This document shows, one piece after another, positions 17,074 through 26,695 of a DNA stretch of 64,000 bases. This DNA is from Tropicimonas isoalkanivorans (GTDB lineage Bacteria; Pseudomonadota; Alphaproteobacteria; Rhodobacterales; Rhodobacteraceae), in contig NZ_FOLG01000007.1 in NCBI RefSeq assembly GCF_900112335.1, forward strand, positions 62,001 through 126,000. Direction: 5' to 3'. Both the position numbers and the translations under genes were made by a program. A model generated the notes under the pieces. It ran no database searches and was not told the origin of the DNA. It was given only the letters and a program-made list of their open reading frames with translations. Within the stretch, counting starts at the first letter, position 1; each line of letters begins with the position of its first letter.

Positions 17074-20007
17074 TCAGGCTTGCTCCGGCACGAGAATCTC
17101 GCGCTTGCCCACATGGTTGGAGGCACTGACCAGCCCCTCGTCCTCCATCTGTTCCACAAGCCGCGCGGCCTTGTTGTAGCCGATGGCGAGCTTGCGCTGG
17201 ATGTAGGAGGTGGAGCATTTGCGATCCTTCAGAACGATCGCGACAGCCTGGTCGTAGAGCGCATCCTCCCCGTCGGTGTTGCCGCCGAGGCCGAGAACGA
17301 GGTCGATGTCGCTCTCCTTCTCCTCGTCGGGCCCCTCGATGACGCCGCCCACGTAGTCCGGCGGGCCGTAGGCCTTGAGGTGGTTGACGATCTCCTCAAC
17401 CTCCTCGTCGCTGACGAACGGCCCGTGCACCCGGGTCAGCTTGGCGCCGCCCGCCATGTAGAGCATGTCGCCCATGCCCAGAAGCTGCTCGGCGCCCATT
17501 TCGCCAAGGATCGTCCGGCTATCGACCTTGGAGGTCACCTGGAAGGAGATCCGGGTGGGGAAGTTTGCCTTGATCGTACCCGTGATGACGTCGACGGAGG
17601 GCCGCTGGGTCGCCATGATGATATGGATGCCCGACGCCCGCGCCATTTGTGCGAGGCGCTGGATGCAGGCTTCGATTTCCTTGCCGGCAACCATCATCAG
17701 GTCCGCCATCTCGTCCACGATAACGACGATGAACGGCAGCAGTTCGGGCGCGAATTCTTCGGTCTCGAACACGGGCTCGCCGGTCTCGTCGTCGAAGCCC
17801 GTCTGCACGGTACGGGAGAACATCTCGCCCTTGCCGAGCGCATCCTTCACGCGGCTGTTGTAGCCTTCGATGTTGCGCACGCCCATCTTGGACATCTTGC
17901 GGTAGCGGTCTTCCATCTCGCCCACGACCCATTTCAACGCCACGACGGCCTTCTTGGGATCGGTCACAACGGGCGAGAGCAGATGCGGAATGCCGTCATA
18001 GACGGACAGTTCCAGCATCTTCGGGTCGATCATGATCATCCGGCATTCTTCCGGGCTGAGCCGGTAGAGCAGCGAGACGATCATGGTGTTGATGGCGACC
18101 GACTTACCGGAGCCCGTCGTACCCGCGATCAGCAAGTGGGGCATCTTGGCCAAGTTCGCCACCACGGGCGCGCCGCCGATGTCCTTGCCGAGCGCCAACG
18201 GCAGCGGCATGGAAGTGTCGCCGTATTCCCGCGCGGAGAGGATCTCCCGCAGAACGACCTTTTCGCGGTTGGCATTGGGCAGTTCGATGCCGATCACCGA
18301 CCGGCCCGGCACCGTCGAGACACGGGCCGAGAGGGCCGACATGGAGCGAGCGATATCATCGGCGAGCCCGATCACCCGGCTGGCCTTGAGGCCGGGCGCC
18401 GGTTCCAGTTCGTACATGGTGACGACCGGGCCGGGGCGGACGGACACAATCTCGCCCTTGACGCCGTAGTCGTCGAGCACGTTCTCCAGCATCCGGGCGT
18501 TCTCTTCCAGTGCTTCGTCGGAGAGAACGTGGCGGGTGATCGACGCCGGGTTGGTCAGCAGCGACAGCGGTGGGGTGTCATAGGCGGAGGCTGCCTCTGG
18601 TTCGAGGGCGAGTGAGGGCTGCGCCTCCGCACGAGCCTGCCGGGAGGGCTTGGGCGCCTTGCGCGCAGGGTGCTGGACAACGGCGCGCGTGTCATCGTCT
18701 TCCGGATCGTAGGGCGTGCCCCGCTCGTGTATCGCCGGAGCGACGCGCGGGCCGCCGGACCACTCGTCTGAGCCAGGCGCCATGTCCCCTTCGTACGCGC
18801 CTACCGACGCCATCTCTTCGGCGGCCACGTGCTGCCGATGCGCAACCTCCACCGCCGGTTGGGGCGTCGGCTGATCGTCGTCGTATTGCGCCATCGGAGC
18901 GGGCGGCACGGCGCCGGGAACCTTCAGAACCAGTGGTTCCGGTTTGCGCGGCCGCACCACCGGAGGCTCGGCCCGTCCCACGGTCGGGACCGCCGTTGGG
19001 GTTGTCCCCCGCGCCCGGAGGCGAATGGCATGCGCGATGCGCTCCTTTATCCGCTCTTCACTGGGCGCCTCGATCTCCTCGCCAGACGGCAGTTCGGGCA
19101 GCGCCAGATCCTGCTCAATCATGGTCCCCTGGGCAGCCGGTGCGCGGCGAACCAGCGCGTAGACGGAGTCGAGCAGTCCTCCACCGACGCGCCGGCGCAC
19201 CGGCGGCTCAGCCCGGCCAAACGACTCGGCGTCGGGGGCCTCATCATCGACCAGGTCCCATTCATCGTCCTCCGCTGTCACAGCCATCCGCTCGGAACGG
19301 CGCGCGCGGGTTTCCTCGCCCTTCGCCACAAGCCCCCGGGCCACTACGGCCGTGCCGGACATGCCGATTCCCAACCCGCGTACGACACCCGCGTAAAGGA
19401 GGATCACTCCAACGAGGATGAATCGGCCACAGCGGCGGAGTTCGTCGAACGTGAACCCGCAGACGAACAGCAATAGCGCGAGCGCACCGAGACCCAAGGG
19501 GAGCGCCAGCAACCGGACACCAAAGCTGGCCGAGATTGGCAAGATGTTGAGCAGCGCCCCGAGTACCGTGTCGCCGAACAGCCCGCCCAGCCCGAAGCTG
19601 TGGTTCCAGCCTGCGCCGGGCACCACTGTCGAGGCATAAACAGCCGTCAGCGCCACGGCGATCGGCGCGAAAAGGCCACGCCCGAGCGCCCGCTCCGTTC
19701 CATTGTGAATAAGCAAGCGAATGCCCCAGGCAAGGGAAATGGCCGCCAGCGACCACGCGCCCTTCCCGACGACGATGAAGAGCGGCGCCGCGATGGAGGC
19801 ACCAAATCGGCCCAGCAGATTGCGCACAGGCGCATCCGTGGCAGAGAAGAACGAAGGGTCCTGCGGCGTGTAGCTGGCCAGAAGGGACGCCGTTGCCACC
19901 GCCAGCGCCACGAGCACGAGGCCGACCAACTCCCGTCCGCGCCGTTCGATCGCCTCCTGCATGGAAGTGTCGAGAAGAGGGTCGCGCTGTCGTGTCTGAT
20001 ATGCCAT
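17074..20007 (-). CDS. ftsK: DNA translocase FtsK
   Basis: A 977-residue inner-membrane motor that moves chromosome ends to dif during division. Four hydrophobic segments lie within residues 30-210, a Pro/Ala/Glu-rich linker follows to about residue 480, then the motor domain with Walker [15 protein letters not shown] and Walker [15 protein letters not shown]. The C-terminal gamma winged-helix domain ([28 protein letters not shown]) recognises KOPS sequences. The start [12 protein letters not shown] at 20007 lies 15 bases after the aminotransferase stop. Confidence 0.96.
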   Translation of the reverse strand: MAYQTRQRDPLLDTSMQEAIERRGRELVGLVLVALAVATASLLASYTPQDPSFFSATDAPVRNLLGRFGASIAAPLFIVVGKGAWSLAAISLAWGIRLLIHNGTERALGRGLFAPIAVALTAVYASTVVPGAGWNHSFGLGGLFGDTVLGALLNILPISASFGVRLLALPLGLGALALLLFVCGFTFDELRRCGRFILVGVILLYAGVVRGLGIGMSGTAVVARGLVAKGEETRARRSERMAVTAEDDEWDLVDDEAPDAESFGRAEPPVRRRVGGGLLDSVYALVRRAPAAQGTMIEQDLALPELPSGEEIEAPSEERIKERIAHAIRLRARGTTPTAVPTVGRAEPPVVRPRKPEPLVLKVPGAVPPAPMAQYDDDQPTPQPAVEVAHRQHVAAEEMASVGAYEGDMAPGSDEWSGGPRVAPAIHERGTPYDPEDDDTRAVVQHPARKAPKPSRQARAEAQPSLALEPEAASAYDTPPLSLLTNPASITRHVLSDEALEENARMLENVLDDYGVKGEIVSVRPGPVVTMYELEPAPGLKASRVIGLADDIARSMSALSARVSTVPGRSVIGIELPNANREKVVLREILSAREYGDTSMPLPLALGKDIGGAPVVANLAKMPHLLIAGTTGSGKSVAINTMIVSLLYRLSPEECRMIMIDPKMLELSVYDGIPHLLSPVVTDPKKAVVALKWVVGEMEDRYRKMSKMGVRNIEGYNSRVKDALGKGEMFSRTVQTGFDDETGEPVFETEEFAPELLPFIVVIVDEMADLMMVAGKEIEACIQRLAQMARASGIHIIMATQRPSVDVITGTIKANFPTRISFQVTSKVDSRTILGEMGAEQLLGMGDMLYMAGGAKLTRVHGPFVSDEEVEEIVNHLKAYGPPDYVGGVIEGPDEEKESDIDLVLGLGGNTDGEDALYDQAVAIVLKDRKCSTSYIQRKLAIGYNKAARLVEQMEDEGLVSASNHVGKREILVPEQA

Positions 20008-20022
20008 CGGATCTTGGTGTCC

Positions 20023-21207
20023 TTATTGCTCGTAAAGCCAGCGGCGGAGCGCCTGAAGCCCGCGCTGCAATTCATCCATCCCTGCGACCATCGCGACGCG
20101 GACATACCCCGCCCCGGGGTTCACACCGTCCACCTCGCGGCCGAAATAGGCGCCAGGCATTACCCGCACGCCCGCCTGTTCAAATACCCGGCGCGCCGCG
20201 GCCTCACCGTCGTCCACCGGCAACCACAGGAAGAAGCCGCCCTCCGGCCCCGCGTACCCCGGCACGCCGGCCATGATCTCATCTGCCAGGCGGTATTTCT
20301 CCTGGTAGATGGCGAGCGAAGTACGCACGTGCGCCTCATCAGCCCAGGCCCGTTCCGCAACGCGTTGCAACGGCAGCGACACTGGCGCCCCCGCATAGGC
20401 CCGGAGCTTGCGAATGCGCGTCATGCACTCCGGCCCCGACGCGACAAAGCCTGACCGGAGCCCGGGCAGATTCGACCGCTTCGACAAGGAATGGAAGATC
20501 ACCAGCCGCTCAGGGTCCGCCCCGCGCGCCTGCGCCACTTGCATGGCCCCGGGCGGAGGCGTGGTGCGGTAAATCTCCGAATAACACTCGTCGGCGAAGA
20601 TGCGAAAATCGTGCCGCTCGGCCAGGTCCAGCAGCCGCGCCCAAAAGGCCTCGTCGGCCACGGCGCCCTGAGGGTTCGACGGCGAGCAGATGTACGCCAC
20701 CGTCACGCGGTCCAGAATCTCCGGCGACACCGCGGTGTAATCCGGCAGAAATCCGGTCTCGGCGGTCGCCGGAACGAATACCGGTTCAGCACCCACGGTC
20801 AACGCGGCGACCGCATAGACTTGGTAGAACGGATTGGGCAACAGAATCGCAGGCGGTTTTCCAACCTTCCGCTCCGGACTGAGCGCGATGGCCGCGTTGA
20901 ACAGCCCCTCCCGCGTGCCATTGAGAGCCATCACCTGCGTGTCGGGATCGACGGAAACACCATAGCGGCGCCTCAGCCAGCCGCAGATCGCCTGCCGTAA
21001 TTCGGGCGTCCCGTCGTTCGGAGGGTACTTGGCGAACGCATCGACGTTGGCGCTCACGATCTCGCCCACGAAGTCGGGAATCGCATGGCGCGGCTCGCCG
21101 ATGGTCATGTCTATGACCTCGCCGGCCGGCGCGATATCGGCCAGCAGCGTCCTCAGACGCGGAAATGCGTAATCGGGAAGGTCCGAAAACCTGTCGGGGA
21201 ACGTCAT
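20023..21207 (-). CDS. PLP-dependent class I/II aminotransferase
   Basis: A 394-residue fold-type I aminotransferase. Visible: NGTREGLFNAAIAL (cofactor phosphate region), YICSPSNPQGAV, the FADECYSEIY Asp/Tyr pair, and the PLP lysine in SLSKRSNLPGLRSGF. The closest recognisable family is the DapC-like N-succinyldiaminopimelate aminotransferase group, so a role in lysine/meso-DAP synthesis is plausible, but the substrate cannot be settled from motifs. First gene of the operon with ftsK. Confidence 0.85.
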   Translation of the reverse strand: MTFPDRFSDLPDYAFPRLRTLLADIAPAGEVIDMTIGEPRHAIPDFVGEIVSANVDAFAKYPPNDGTPELRQAICGWLRRRYGVSVDPDTQVMALNGTREGLFNAAIALSPERKVGKPPAILLPNPFYQVYAVAALTVGAEPVFVPATAETGFLPDYTAVSPEILDRVTVAYICSPSNPQGAVADEAFWARLLDLAERHDFRIFADECYSEIYRTTPPPGAMQVAQARGADPERLVIFHSLSKRSNLPGLRSGFVASGPECMTRIRKLRAYAGAPVSLPLQRVAERAWADEAHVRTSLAIYQEKYRLADEIMAGVPGYAGPEGGFFLWLPVDDGEAAARRVFEQAGVRVMPGAYFGREVDGVNPGAGYVRVAMVAGMDELQRGLQALRRWLYEQ

Positions 21208-21522
21208 GCGCTCGCTATGTCTGTACTGCCTCGGGATCGGGGTCGTGCTGCCCCGTTTGGTGACAGATTAGCCACGCATGGATTGCGGGTCCAGAAAATG
21301 TCTCACTACTCGGTGGCTTGTGGCATTTTGCCAACGCCATCGGCCCGCCCCTCCCCGGATGTCTCGTGGAGGAAAATACCCTCGGGGGGAGCGCCGCCAG
21401 GCGCGGGGGGCAGACAGCCCCCCCTCCCCGGCAGCCGCCCTGCACAGAACGGCCATCAAAACCGACCGTCGCGGCAGGGCAGCGCATGGACAACGCCGCC
21501 GCGAGGCGTATCTCTCATCGCA
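21208..21522. other. Divergent intergenic region holding a dispersed repeat
   Basis: About 315 bases between the aminotransferase and the UbiH-like hydroxylase genes. It contains repeat copy B at 21360-21430; I see no gene in the rest. Confidence 0.5.
21360..21430 (+). repeat. Dispersed intergenic repeat, copy B
   Basis: The same architecture as copy A: a diverged 5' box (TGTCTCGTGGAGGAAAATA), CCCT, G-run, hairpin GCGCC-GCCA-GGCGC, then GGGGGGC-AGACA-GCCCCCC. The hairpin bases differ from copy A in compensating pairs (ACGCC/GGCGT against GCGCC/GGCGC). Unlike the other copies it is not downstream of a gene in its own direction. Confidence 0.75.
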
Positions 21523-22752
21523 ATGACACATGACAGCGACATCCTGATCGTCGGCGGCGGGTTGAATGGCCCGGCGCTGGCGCTTGCCTGTGCCCAGGCG
21601 GGCATGACATCCACCGTGATCGACGCCCTGAGCCGGGAGGTCCGAACCGACGAAGGGTTCGACGGGCGCTCCTATGCTCTGGCCCTCGCCTCGCAGCGCC
21701 TTCTGTCGGCCATCGGCATCTGGACCAAGGTGGCCGAGCACGCGCAACCCATCGAACATATCGTCACCACCGACGGCCGCCCGGGCGAGGGGCCGGTTCT
21801 GCCCTTTGCGATGCATTTCGACCATGGCGAACTGGACGAAGGCGCGATGGGGTACATGCTGGAGGACCGTTACCTGCGGCGCGCTCTGCTGGAGGCAATC
21901 GAGGCAGAGCCAAAGATCACCCACCGTCCAGGCGAGACGGTCGTGGCGCAGCAGATCACCCCGACGGAGGCCCGTGTGACTCTGGAGTTGGGCCAGTCGC
22001 TCACCGGCGCGCTCCTTGTGGGCGCGGACGGACGCAAGAGCGGCGTGGGCCTACGGGCGGGCATCCAACGCACTGGCTGGGACTATGGCCAGACGGCCCT
22101 CGTCTGCGCGGTGGAGCACGAAAAGCCCCACAATGGCACAGCGCACCAGTTCTTCATGCCCCATGGGCCGCTTGCGATCCTACCGCTCCCGGGGAACCGC
22201 TCCTCCATCGTCTGGGCCGAAGAGCCCGAAACGGCAAAGCATATCTCCAGCCTCGACGATGAAGGATTCCTCGCCGCGCTGCGCCCGCGCTTCGGCGATT
22301 TCCTGGGCGATATCAAACTCGCCGGGAAGCGTTTTCGCTACCCCCTCAATCTCACGATGGCCAACCAGACGGTAAAGGACCGGGTGGCCCTCATCGGGGA
22401 TGCGGCCCAAGGCGTGCACCCGATTGCGGGACAGGGGTTCAATCAGGGTCTGGCGGACGTGGCGACCTTGACGCAAGTGCTGGCCGATGCGCGCCGGCGG
22501 GGCGAAGATATCGGCTCGATTCTCGTGCTCGACCGCTACCGCCAATGGCGCAGCTTCGACCGCGCGACGCTGGCCTTCGGGATGGACGCGGTTAACCGGC
22601 TGTTTTCCAGCGACAATCCCCTGCTTCGGATAGGGCGCGGCCTCGGCATGGGGATCATCGACAAGCTCCCTGCCCTGCGGCGGACATTCATCCGGGAAGC
22701 GGCGGGCGTGTCCGGCGACGTGCCGAACCTTTTAAAGGGTAAGCCGGCCTGA
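21523..22752 (+). CDS. UbiH/UbiF/VisC/COQ6-family FAD-dependent hydroxylase
   Basis: A 409-residue flavoprotein monooxygenase, probably hydroxylating the ubiquinone ring. The N-terminal FAD motif is DILIVGGGLNGPALALA, the DG motif region is LLVGADGRKSGV, and the second FAD motif is RVALIGDAAQGVHPIAGQGFNQGL. The ATG at 21523 is the first that gives the family N-terminus. The exact ring position hydroxylated cannot be assigned. A hairpin spans its stop codon. Confidence 0.88.
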   Translation: MTHDSDILIVGGGLNGPALALACAQAGMTSTVIDALSREVRTDEGFDGRSYALALASQRLLSAIGIWTKVAEHAQPIEHIVTTDGRPGEGPVLPFAMHFDHGELDEGAMGYMLEDRYLRRALLEAIEAEPKITHRPGETVVAQQITPTEARVTLELGQSLTGALLVGADGRKSGVGLRAGIQRTGWDYGQTALVCAVEHEKPHNGTAHQFFMPHGPLAILPLPGNRSSIVWAEEPETAKHISSLDDEGFLAALRPRFGDFLGDIKLAGKRFRYPLNLTMANQTVKDRVALIGDAAQGVHPIAGQGFNQGLADVATLTQVLADARRRGEDIGSILVLDRYRQWRSFDRATLAFGMDAVNRLFSSDNPLLRIGRGLGMGIIDKLPALRRTFIREAAGVSGDVPNLLKGKPA

Positions 22753-22766
22753 CGCGGCAGGCCGGC
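22743..22766. terminator. Bidirectional hairpin across a convergent gene end
   Basis: GCCGGCCTG (22743-22751) and CAGGCCGGC (22758-22766) form a 9-bp stem with a six-base loop that includes the hydroxylase stop codon and ends one base before the Trm112-like stop. The T-run is weak on both sides, but the placement suits shared termination. Confidence 0.5.
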
Positions 22767-22767
22767 G

Positions 22768-22965
22768 TCACTCAAGAACGCGCGCTTCGTCGATGACCAG
22801 GATGGGTATGCCATCCCGGATGGGATACGCCAACCGCGCCGCCCGCGACACCAGTTCCTGCCGCTTGGCGTTGTAGGACAGGACCGTGCGCGTCTGCGGA
22901 CACACCAGCGCCTCCAGCATCTTGCGGTCGAAAGCGGCGCCCTTTGACGCGGTGTCGTCGCTCAC
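22768..22965 (-). CDS. Trm112-family small protein
   Basis: A 65-residue protein of the Trm112p-like (UPF0434) family: [18 protein letters not shown], then [18 protein letters not shown]. In other bacteria such proteins are short zinc-ribbon-like companions of methyltransferases; only one Cys is kept here. The GTG start at 22965 overlaps the Lon-N gene stop in GTGA, so it is translationally coupled. Confidence 0.85.
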   Translation of the reverse strand: MSDDTASKGAAFDRKMLEALVCPQTRTVLSYNAKRQELVSRAARLAYPIRDGIPILVIDEARVLE

Positions 22966-23603
22966 TGCATCACCTCGGTTCCGTCGTCGCCGGAATGGAG
23001 CGAGAATTCGAGGAGCGCGGTCAGTGTCTCCCGCCGGTCGGTCAGCGTGGGCGCCTCCAGAAGGGCCTGCTTGTCTCCCACGCTCAACGGCAACAGCATC
23101 GAAAGCGAGTTGAGCATAAGCTCGTCGTCGGCTTCTTTCAGGCTGTCCCAATCGGTGGAGAGACCCTTTTCCTCCAAATACCTCGCGAGAAGGTCCAGGA
23201 AGGGCACGCGGCGGAATCCCTCGTCGCGTTCCGTTGGCCCGATATCGCGCTCGAATCGGTCCCAGGCGACGTCGGCCCGCGGATAGGGCGTGAACCCTTC
23301 CAACTCGGAGAGGATGCGAAACCGGGACATCCCGGCCAGCGTAATCATATACCGACCATCTTCGGTTTCCGAAAACGCAGTCAGCCGTCCGGCGCAGCCG
23401 ATCGACTGAAGCCCGCCCTTCGCGCTCCCCTCGCGGGGTTGCACCATGCCGATCAGCCGGTGCTCCGTCTTGAGCGTATCGTCGAGCATTGCGAGGTATC
23501 GCGGCTCGAAGATGTGCAACGGAAGCCGGGCGCGCGGCAACAGCAAAGCGCCGGGCAGTGGGAACAGCGGGATCGTATCCGGCAGATCGGTTATTGCAAA
23601 CAT
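22962..23603 (-). CDS. LON peptidase substrate-binding domain protein
   Basis: A 213-residue protein consisting only of the Lon N-terminal domain: [26 protein letters not shown] is the diagnostic opening. There is no AAA+ or protease domain, as usual for stand-alone members. The biochemical role of the class is not settled. Middle gene of thioredoxin-TPR / Lon-N / Trm112-like, 26 bases after the first and overlapping the last. Confidence 0.9.
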   Translation of the reverse strand: MFAITDLPDTIPLFPLPGALLLPRARLPLHIFEPRYLAMLDDTLKTEHRLIGMVQPREGSAKGGLQSIGCAGRLTAFSETEDGRYMITLAGMSRFRILSELEGFTPYPRADVAWDRFERDIGPTERDEGFRRVPFLDLLARYLEEKGLSTDWDSLKEADDELMLNSLSMLLPLSVGDKQALLEAPTLTDRRETLTALLEFSLHSGDDGTEVMQ

Positions 23604-23629
23604 AGCCTCAAGGTAGCCGGAACGGCCCG

Positions 23630-24553
23630 TCAGGCAAATATCATCGAGCTCAGTTTTCTGCGGCCATTCAGGACAATCGGATCCGTGGGCTTCAGAGCAT
23701 CGAAAATGGTGAAGAGCTGAGACTTCGCGGCGCCGTCGTTCCACTCGCGGTCACGGCGGAAAAGCTCCAGCAACTCGGCGACAGCGCCCTCGGTATCGCC
23801 GCTCGCATGAAGCGCGGTGGCAAGGTCGAACCGGGCCTGATGATCGGCCGGATCCGCATCGACGGCCGCGCGCAATTCGGTCAGCGGGCCTGCATCCGCG
23901 GCCTGCTTGGAGAGGGCCAGTTGGGCACGCGCGGCCTCGACCTCAGGCGCGTTGGCGATTTCGGCTGGAGCAGCGGCCAAGAATTCCTCCGCCTTTTCCG
24001 TTTCGCCCAGTGCCAGATGTGCGCGGACCAGCCCGCCGTAGGCTGCGGCATTGTTCGGGTCCTCGCCCAGGATGGCGGCAAAGGTCTGCGCCGCGTCGAC
24101 CACGGCGCCGTCGGCCAACATCCCCTCGGCAGCCTCCACGGCCTCCGCCAACCCACCGTCGCCGGCCAGACCCGCGACGCGCTCAATGAAGGCCTTCACT
24201 TCCGATTGCGGCAGGGCACCCTGGAACATGTCGGCCACCTGCCCCTGATAGAAGGCAACGACGGTCGGAATGGATTGGAGCGGCAAACCCTGTTGCGCCA
24301 GCATCTGCGCCAGGCGCTGGTTCTGGTCGACGTCGATCTTGACCAGCTTGACCCGACCACCGGCGGCCTGCACAGCGGCTTCAAGAGTTGGACCCAACGT
24401 CTTGCAGGGGCCGCACCAGGTTGCCCAGAAGTCGACAATGACCGGCACCTCCCGGCTGGCATCGACCACGTCGGCCATGAAGGTCGCTTCGGTCCCGTCC
24501 TTGATTAGGTCGGCGGCGGCGGTCTGCGGGGCATTCTGGCCAGATTCCAGCAT
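23630..24553 (-). CDS. Thioredoxin-domain TPR protein (CnoX/YbbN-like)
   Basis: A 307-residue cytosolic protein. Residues about 20-120 form a thioredoxin domain with active site WATWCGPCKTLGP; the rest is helical TPR-like repeat ending in a domain with LRAAVDADPADHQARFDLA. This is the CnoX/YbbN architecture, a chaperedoxin that protects clients and passes them to GroEL/DnaK; E. coli YbbN lacks the full CxxC motif, whereas this protein has CGPC. The ATG at 24553 follows GAGGAG. Confidence 0.9.
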   Translation of the reverse strand: MLESGQNAPQTAAADLIKDGTEATFMADVVDASREVPVIVDFWATWCGPCKTLGPTLEAAVQAAGGRVKLVKIDVDQNQRLAQMLAQQGLPLQSIPTVVAFYQGQVADMFQGALPQSEVKAFIERVAGLAGDGGLAEAVEAAEGMLADGAVVDAAQTFAAILGEDPNNAAAYGGLVRAHLALGETEKAEEFLAAAPAEIANAPEVEAARAQLALSKQAADAGPLTELRAAVDADPADHQARFDLATALHASGDTEGAVAELLELFRRDREWNDGAAKSQLFTIFDALKPTDPIVLNGRRKLSSMIFA

Positions 24554-24619
24554 TTGGAGGCTCCTCGTCAATGGGTTGGGCGATAGATGGCGTATCGTCG
24601 CCCCCCTTGCAAGGGCGCC

Positions 24620-25408
24620 TCAGAGGTCGAAGGTGGCGAAGACAGGGGCATGGTCAGACGGTTTCTCCCAGCCGCGGACATCGCGCAGGATCCGACTTCC
24701 ATGGGCGGCGCCGGCAATATCGGGAGTGGCCCAGATGTGGTCGAGCCGCCGTCCCTTGTCCGCGGCGTCCCAATCCGGCGACCGATACGACCACCAGGAG
24801 TAGAGCCTGCCTTCCGGAATGTCCGCCCGGGTCACGTCGACCCACCTGCCCGAATCCTGTACATCCGCCAGATGCGCAACCTCGATCGGGGTATGGCTGA
24901 CGATCTTCAGAAGCGCCTTGTGGTTCCATACATCGTCTTCACGCGGGGCAATGTTCAGATCGCCCACGAGGATCGCCCTCTCCGGGCGGTGGTCCCGGAA
25001 CCAATCGCGCATCGCGGTGAGGTAATCGAGCTTCTGGCCGAACTTCACGTTGATCTCGCGATCCGGCTTGTCACCGCCTGCTGGCACATAGAAGTTGTGG
25101 ATGACCACGCCGTTCTCCAGTTTGCCGGAGATATGGCGTGCGTGGCCCAGATCCGCAAAATCGCGGTCCCCGATATCCTCGATCGGCATCTTCGACAGGA
25201 TGGCCACGCCATTGTAACCCTTCTGCCCCCGCGCGATTATGTGCCCGTACCCCGCTTCTGCGAATATCTCGGTGGGGAGCTTCTCCAACGGGCACTTGCA
25301 TTCCTGCAGGCACAGGATGTCCGGAGCCTCATCCCGCATCAGCCGCGTCACGAGATCGGCCCGAAGTCGGACGGAATTGATGTTCCAGGTGGCGATGGTG
25401 AAGGGCAT
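24620..25408 (-). CDS. xthA: Exodeoxyribonuclease III
   Basis: A 262-residue AP endonuclease/3' exonuclease for base excision repair. Active-site motifs: WNINSVRLR, LQECK, GDLNIAPREDDVWN, WWSYRSPDWDAADKGRRLDHI and SDHAPVFATFDL. The start at 25408 gives MPFTIATWNINS, the exact family opening. Same strand as and 66 bases upstream of the thioredoxin-TPR gene. Confidence 0.94.
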   Translation of the reverse strand: MPFTIATWNINSVRLRADLVTRLMRDEAPDILCLQECKCPLEKLPTEIFAEAGYGHIIARGQKGYNGVAILSKMPIEDIGDRDFADLGHARHISGKLENGVVIHNFYVPAGGDKPDREINVKFGQKLDYLTAMRDWFRDHRPERAILVGDLNIAPREDDVWNHKALLKIVSHTPIEVAHLADVQDSGRWVDVTRADIPEGRLYSWWSYRSPDWDAADKGRRLDHIWATPDIAGAAHGSRILRDVRGWEKPSDHAPVFATFDL

Positions 25409-25546
25409 GGAGCGCGGTCCTCGGGCTGGTCGATGCGACACAGGCTTAAGGCGGTCGGCAGAGAATGGCCAGTGCGTGAAAGGGGGGGAACGATCCCCCG
25501 TGGACCGGTGTTATGGTCCGGACGACCACTACCAAAGGATTCCTTG

Positions 25547-26041
25547 ATGGCCGCCCGTTTTCTGCCGCCCCTTCTCGCCGTCGCCCTGATCTGCGCCAGC
25601 CAAGCGCCCGCGCAGGAAGATGATGCGGGCCGTGTCAGAGGCACGCTGGACCTTACCGTGTTGGCCTGGTCCGTCCGCGGCACCCAAACGGATAGCGCCT
25701 GGCACGACGACGGCGCATCGACGTCGATCCGTTTCGTCGCTGCCCCGGAGGAGGCCGATCCTTCGCCGCGTTTGACCGTCTCCCTCAGCCTCACAAACGA
25801 CGATGAACCCGAAGTGACGGCGGCGGAGGTGCTGCTGGATCGGGGCGATACCGAGTTGACCGCTTCCGGGAAAAACCTCGAACTGACCGTGACGGATTTC
25901 CAGCGGCAGGGGTCGGACATTGCCGTTACCGGCAATCTCTCGGCAGCCCTGACGAAGGCGAACATGGTCGTGAGCTCGACCGAGGAGCCGGATGCCACGC
26001 TCGACGTGAGCTTCAAGGCGACCCTGCCACCGGCCAACTAA
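25547..26041 (+). CDS. Secreted hypothetical protein
   Basis: A 164-residue protein with a signal peptide (cleavage after APA in SQAPAQ). The mature part is acidic and rich in Thr/Ser/Val with alternating hydrophobic residues, suggesting a beta-sandwich periplasmic domain. No motif that I recognise. The ATG at 25547 has AAAGGA upstream. Confidence 0.65.
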   Translation: MAARFLPPLLAVALICASQAPAQEDDAGRVRGTLDLTVLAWSVRGTQTDSAWHDDGASTSIRFVAAPEEADPSPRLTVSLSLTNDDEPEVTAAEVLLDRGDTELTASGKNLELTVTDFQRQGSDIAVTGNLSAALTKANMVVSSTEEPDATLDVSFKATLPPAN

Positions 26042-26107
26042 GCGCTGGCCCATCGGCAGCGCTCCGGCTCAACTGCCGCGTTAGGCGATCAGCTCCTTAA
26101 CGGAGGA

Positions 26108-26532
26108 TTAGAGTTGGTCGGCGACAGTGCCCCAATCGTCCAAAAATCCCTTGGCCGTGTGCGTTTGCCGCGCTTCCGGCGTGCGATGCCGAGAAGTCGC
26201 CGTGTACTGTTGGAGAGCAACAGTATCACCGTCAGAAACGGCTCCGGCGTAGGCTTCCAGCGTTCAGTGTACCCGTCTGTAAGCTCCAGCGTCTCGCCGT
26301 CCAACACTTCCAGAAGCATTCCGTGATTTTCGCAATCGGTGCCGGCCACCTTGAAGGTCGTGTTGAACCGTCCCCCGGGTCTCAGGTCGATGTCACGCGC
26401 GGTAACCTTGTGAGGCTTGGGGACGAAATCGTGTGAAAAATGCGCCGGCGTCGTCCAGCACACCCAGACAACCGCGCGCGGAACGGCGAGGGTCCGGTCC
26501 AGGCGAAGGTCAGTCTCCAGGTACAGGTCCAT
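26108..26532 (-). pseudogene. SRPBCC (AHSA1-like) domain protein, frameshifted near the 3' end
   Basis: The first 109 codons from the ATG at 26532 give a normal AHSA1/START-like protein (MDLYLETDLRLDRTL, PGGRFNTTF, ELTDGYTERWKPTPEPFLTVILLL). After about 26215 this frame turns into basic, family-unlike sequence and runs to a stop at 26089. The alternative frame from 26206 encodes YTATSRHRTPEA and then GFLDDWGTVADQL before a stop at 26108, exactly the expected family C-terminus. So a single-base indel lies between about 26206 and 26222: either a real mutation or a sequencing error. Confidence 0.8.
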
Positions 26533-26576
26533 GCGCACTTCTTTCGACATGGGCCGTGAATGCCTTGCTGCGGCGC

Positions 26577-26605
26577 AAAAAATAGCCCGGGCGAGAAGCC
26601 CGGGC
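26577..26605 (-). terminator. Terminator of the response regulator gene
   Basis: On the minus strand GCCCGGGC-TTCTC-GCCCGGGC (26605-26585) is followed by TATTTTTT. It lies 90 bases after the regulator stop and separates it from the SRPBCC gene. Confidence 0.85.
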
Positions 26606-26695
26606 CAGTGCAACAGGGAAGATCCGGCGCCCGAAATCGGGCAGCGCAGGCATACGCTACTTTAAAATGGTTAACGCTTCCCTGACCGCTGCGTC

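Noticed and set aside
17038..18615. A long open frame on the plus strand opposite ftsK (about 525 codons)
   Set aside because: It is a shadow of the high-GC ftsK codon pattern: low-complexity Arg/His/Asp-rich product, no ribosome site, no family match.
26661..26676. A TTAA-AATGG-TTAAC site resembling a CtrA box downstream of the response regulator
   Set aside because: The half-sites are five bases apart instead of the seven needed for CtrA, and the site lies after the gene rather than before it.
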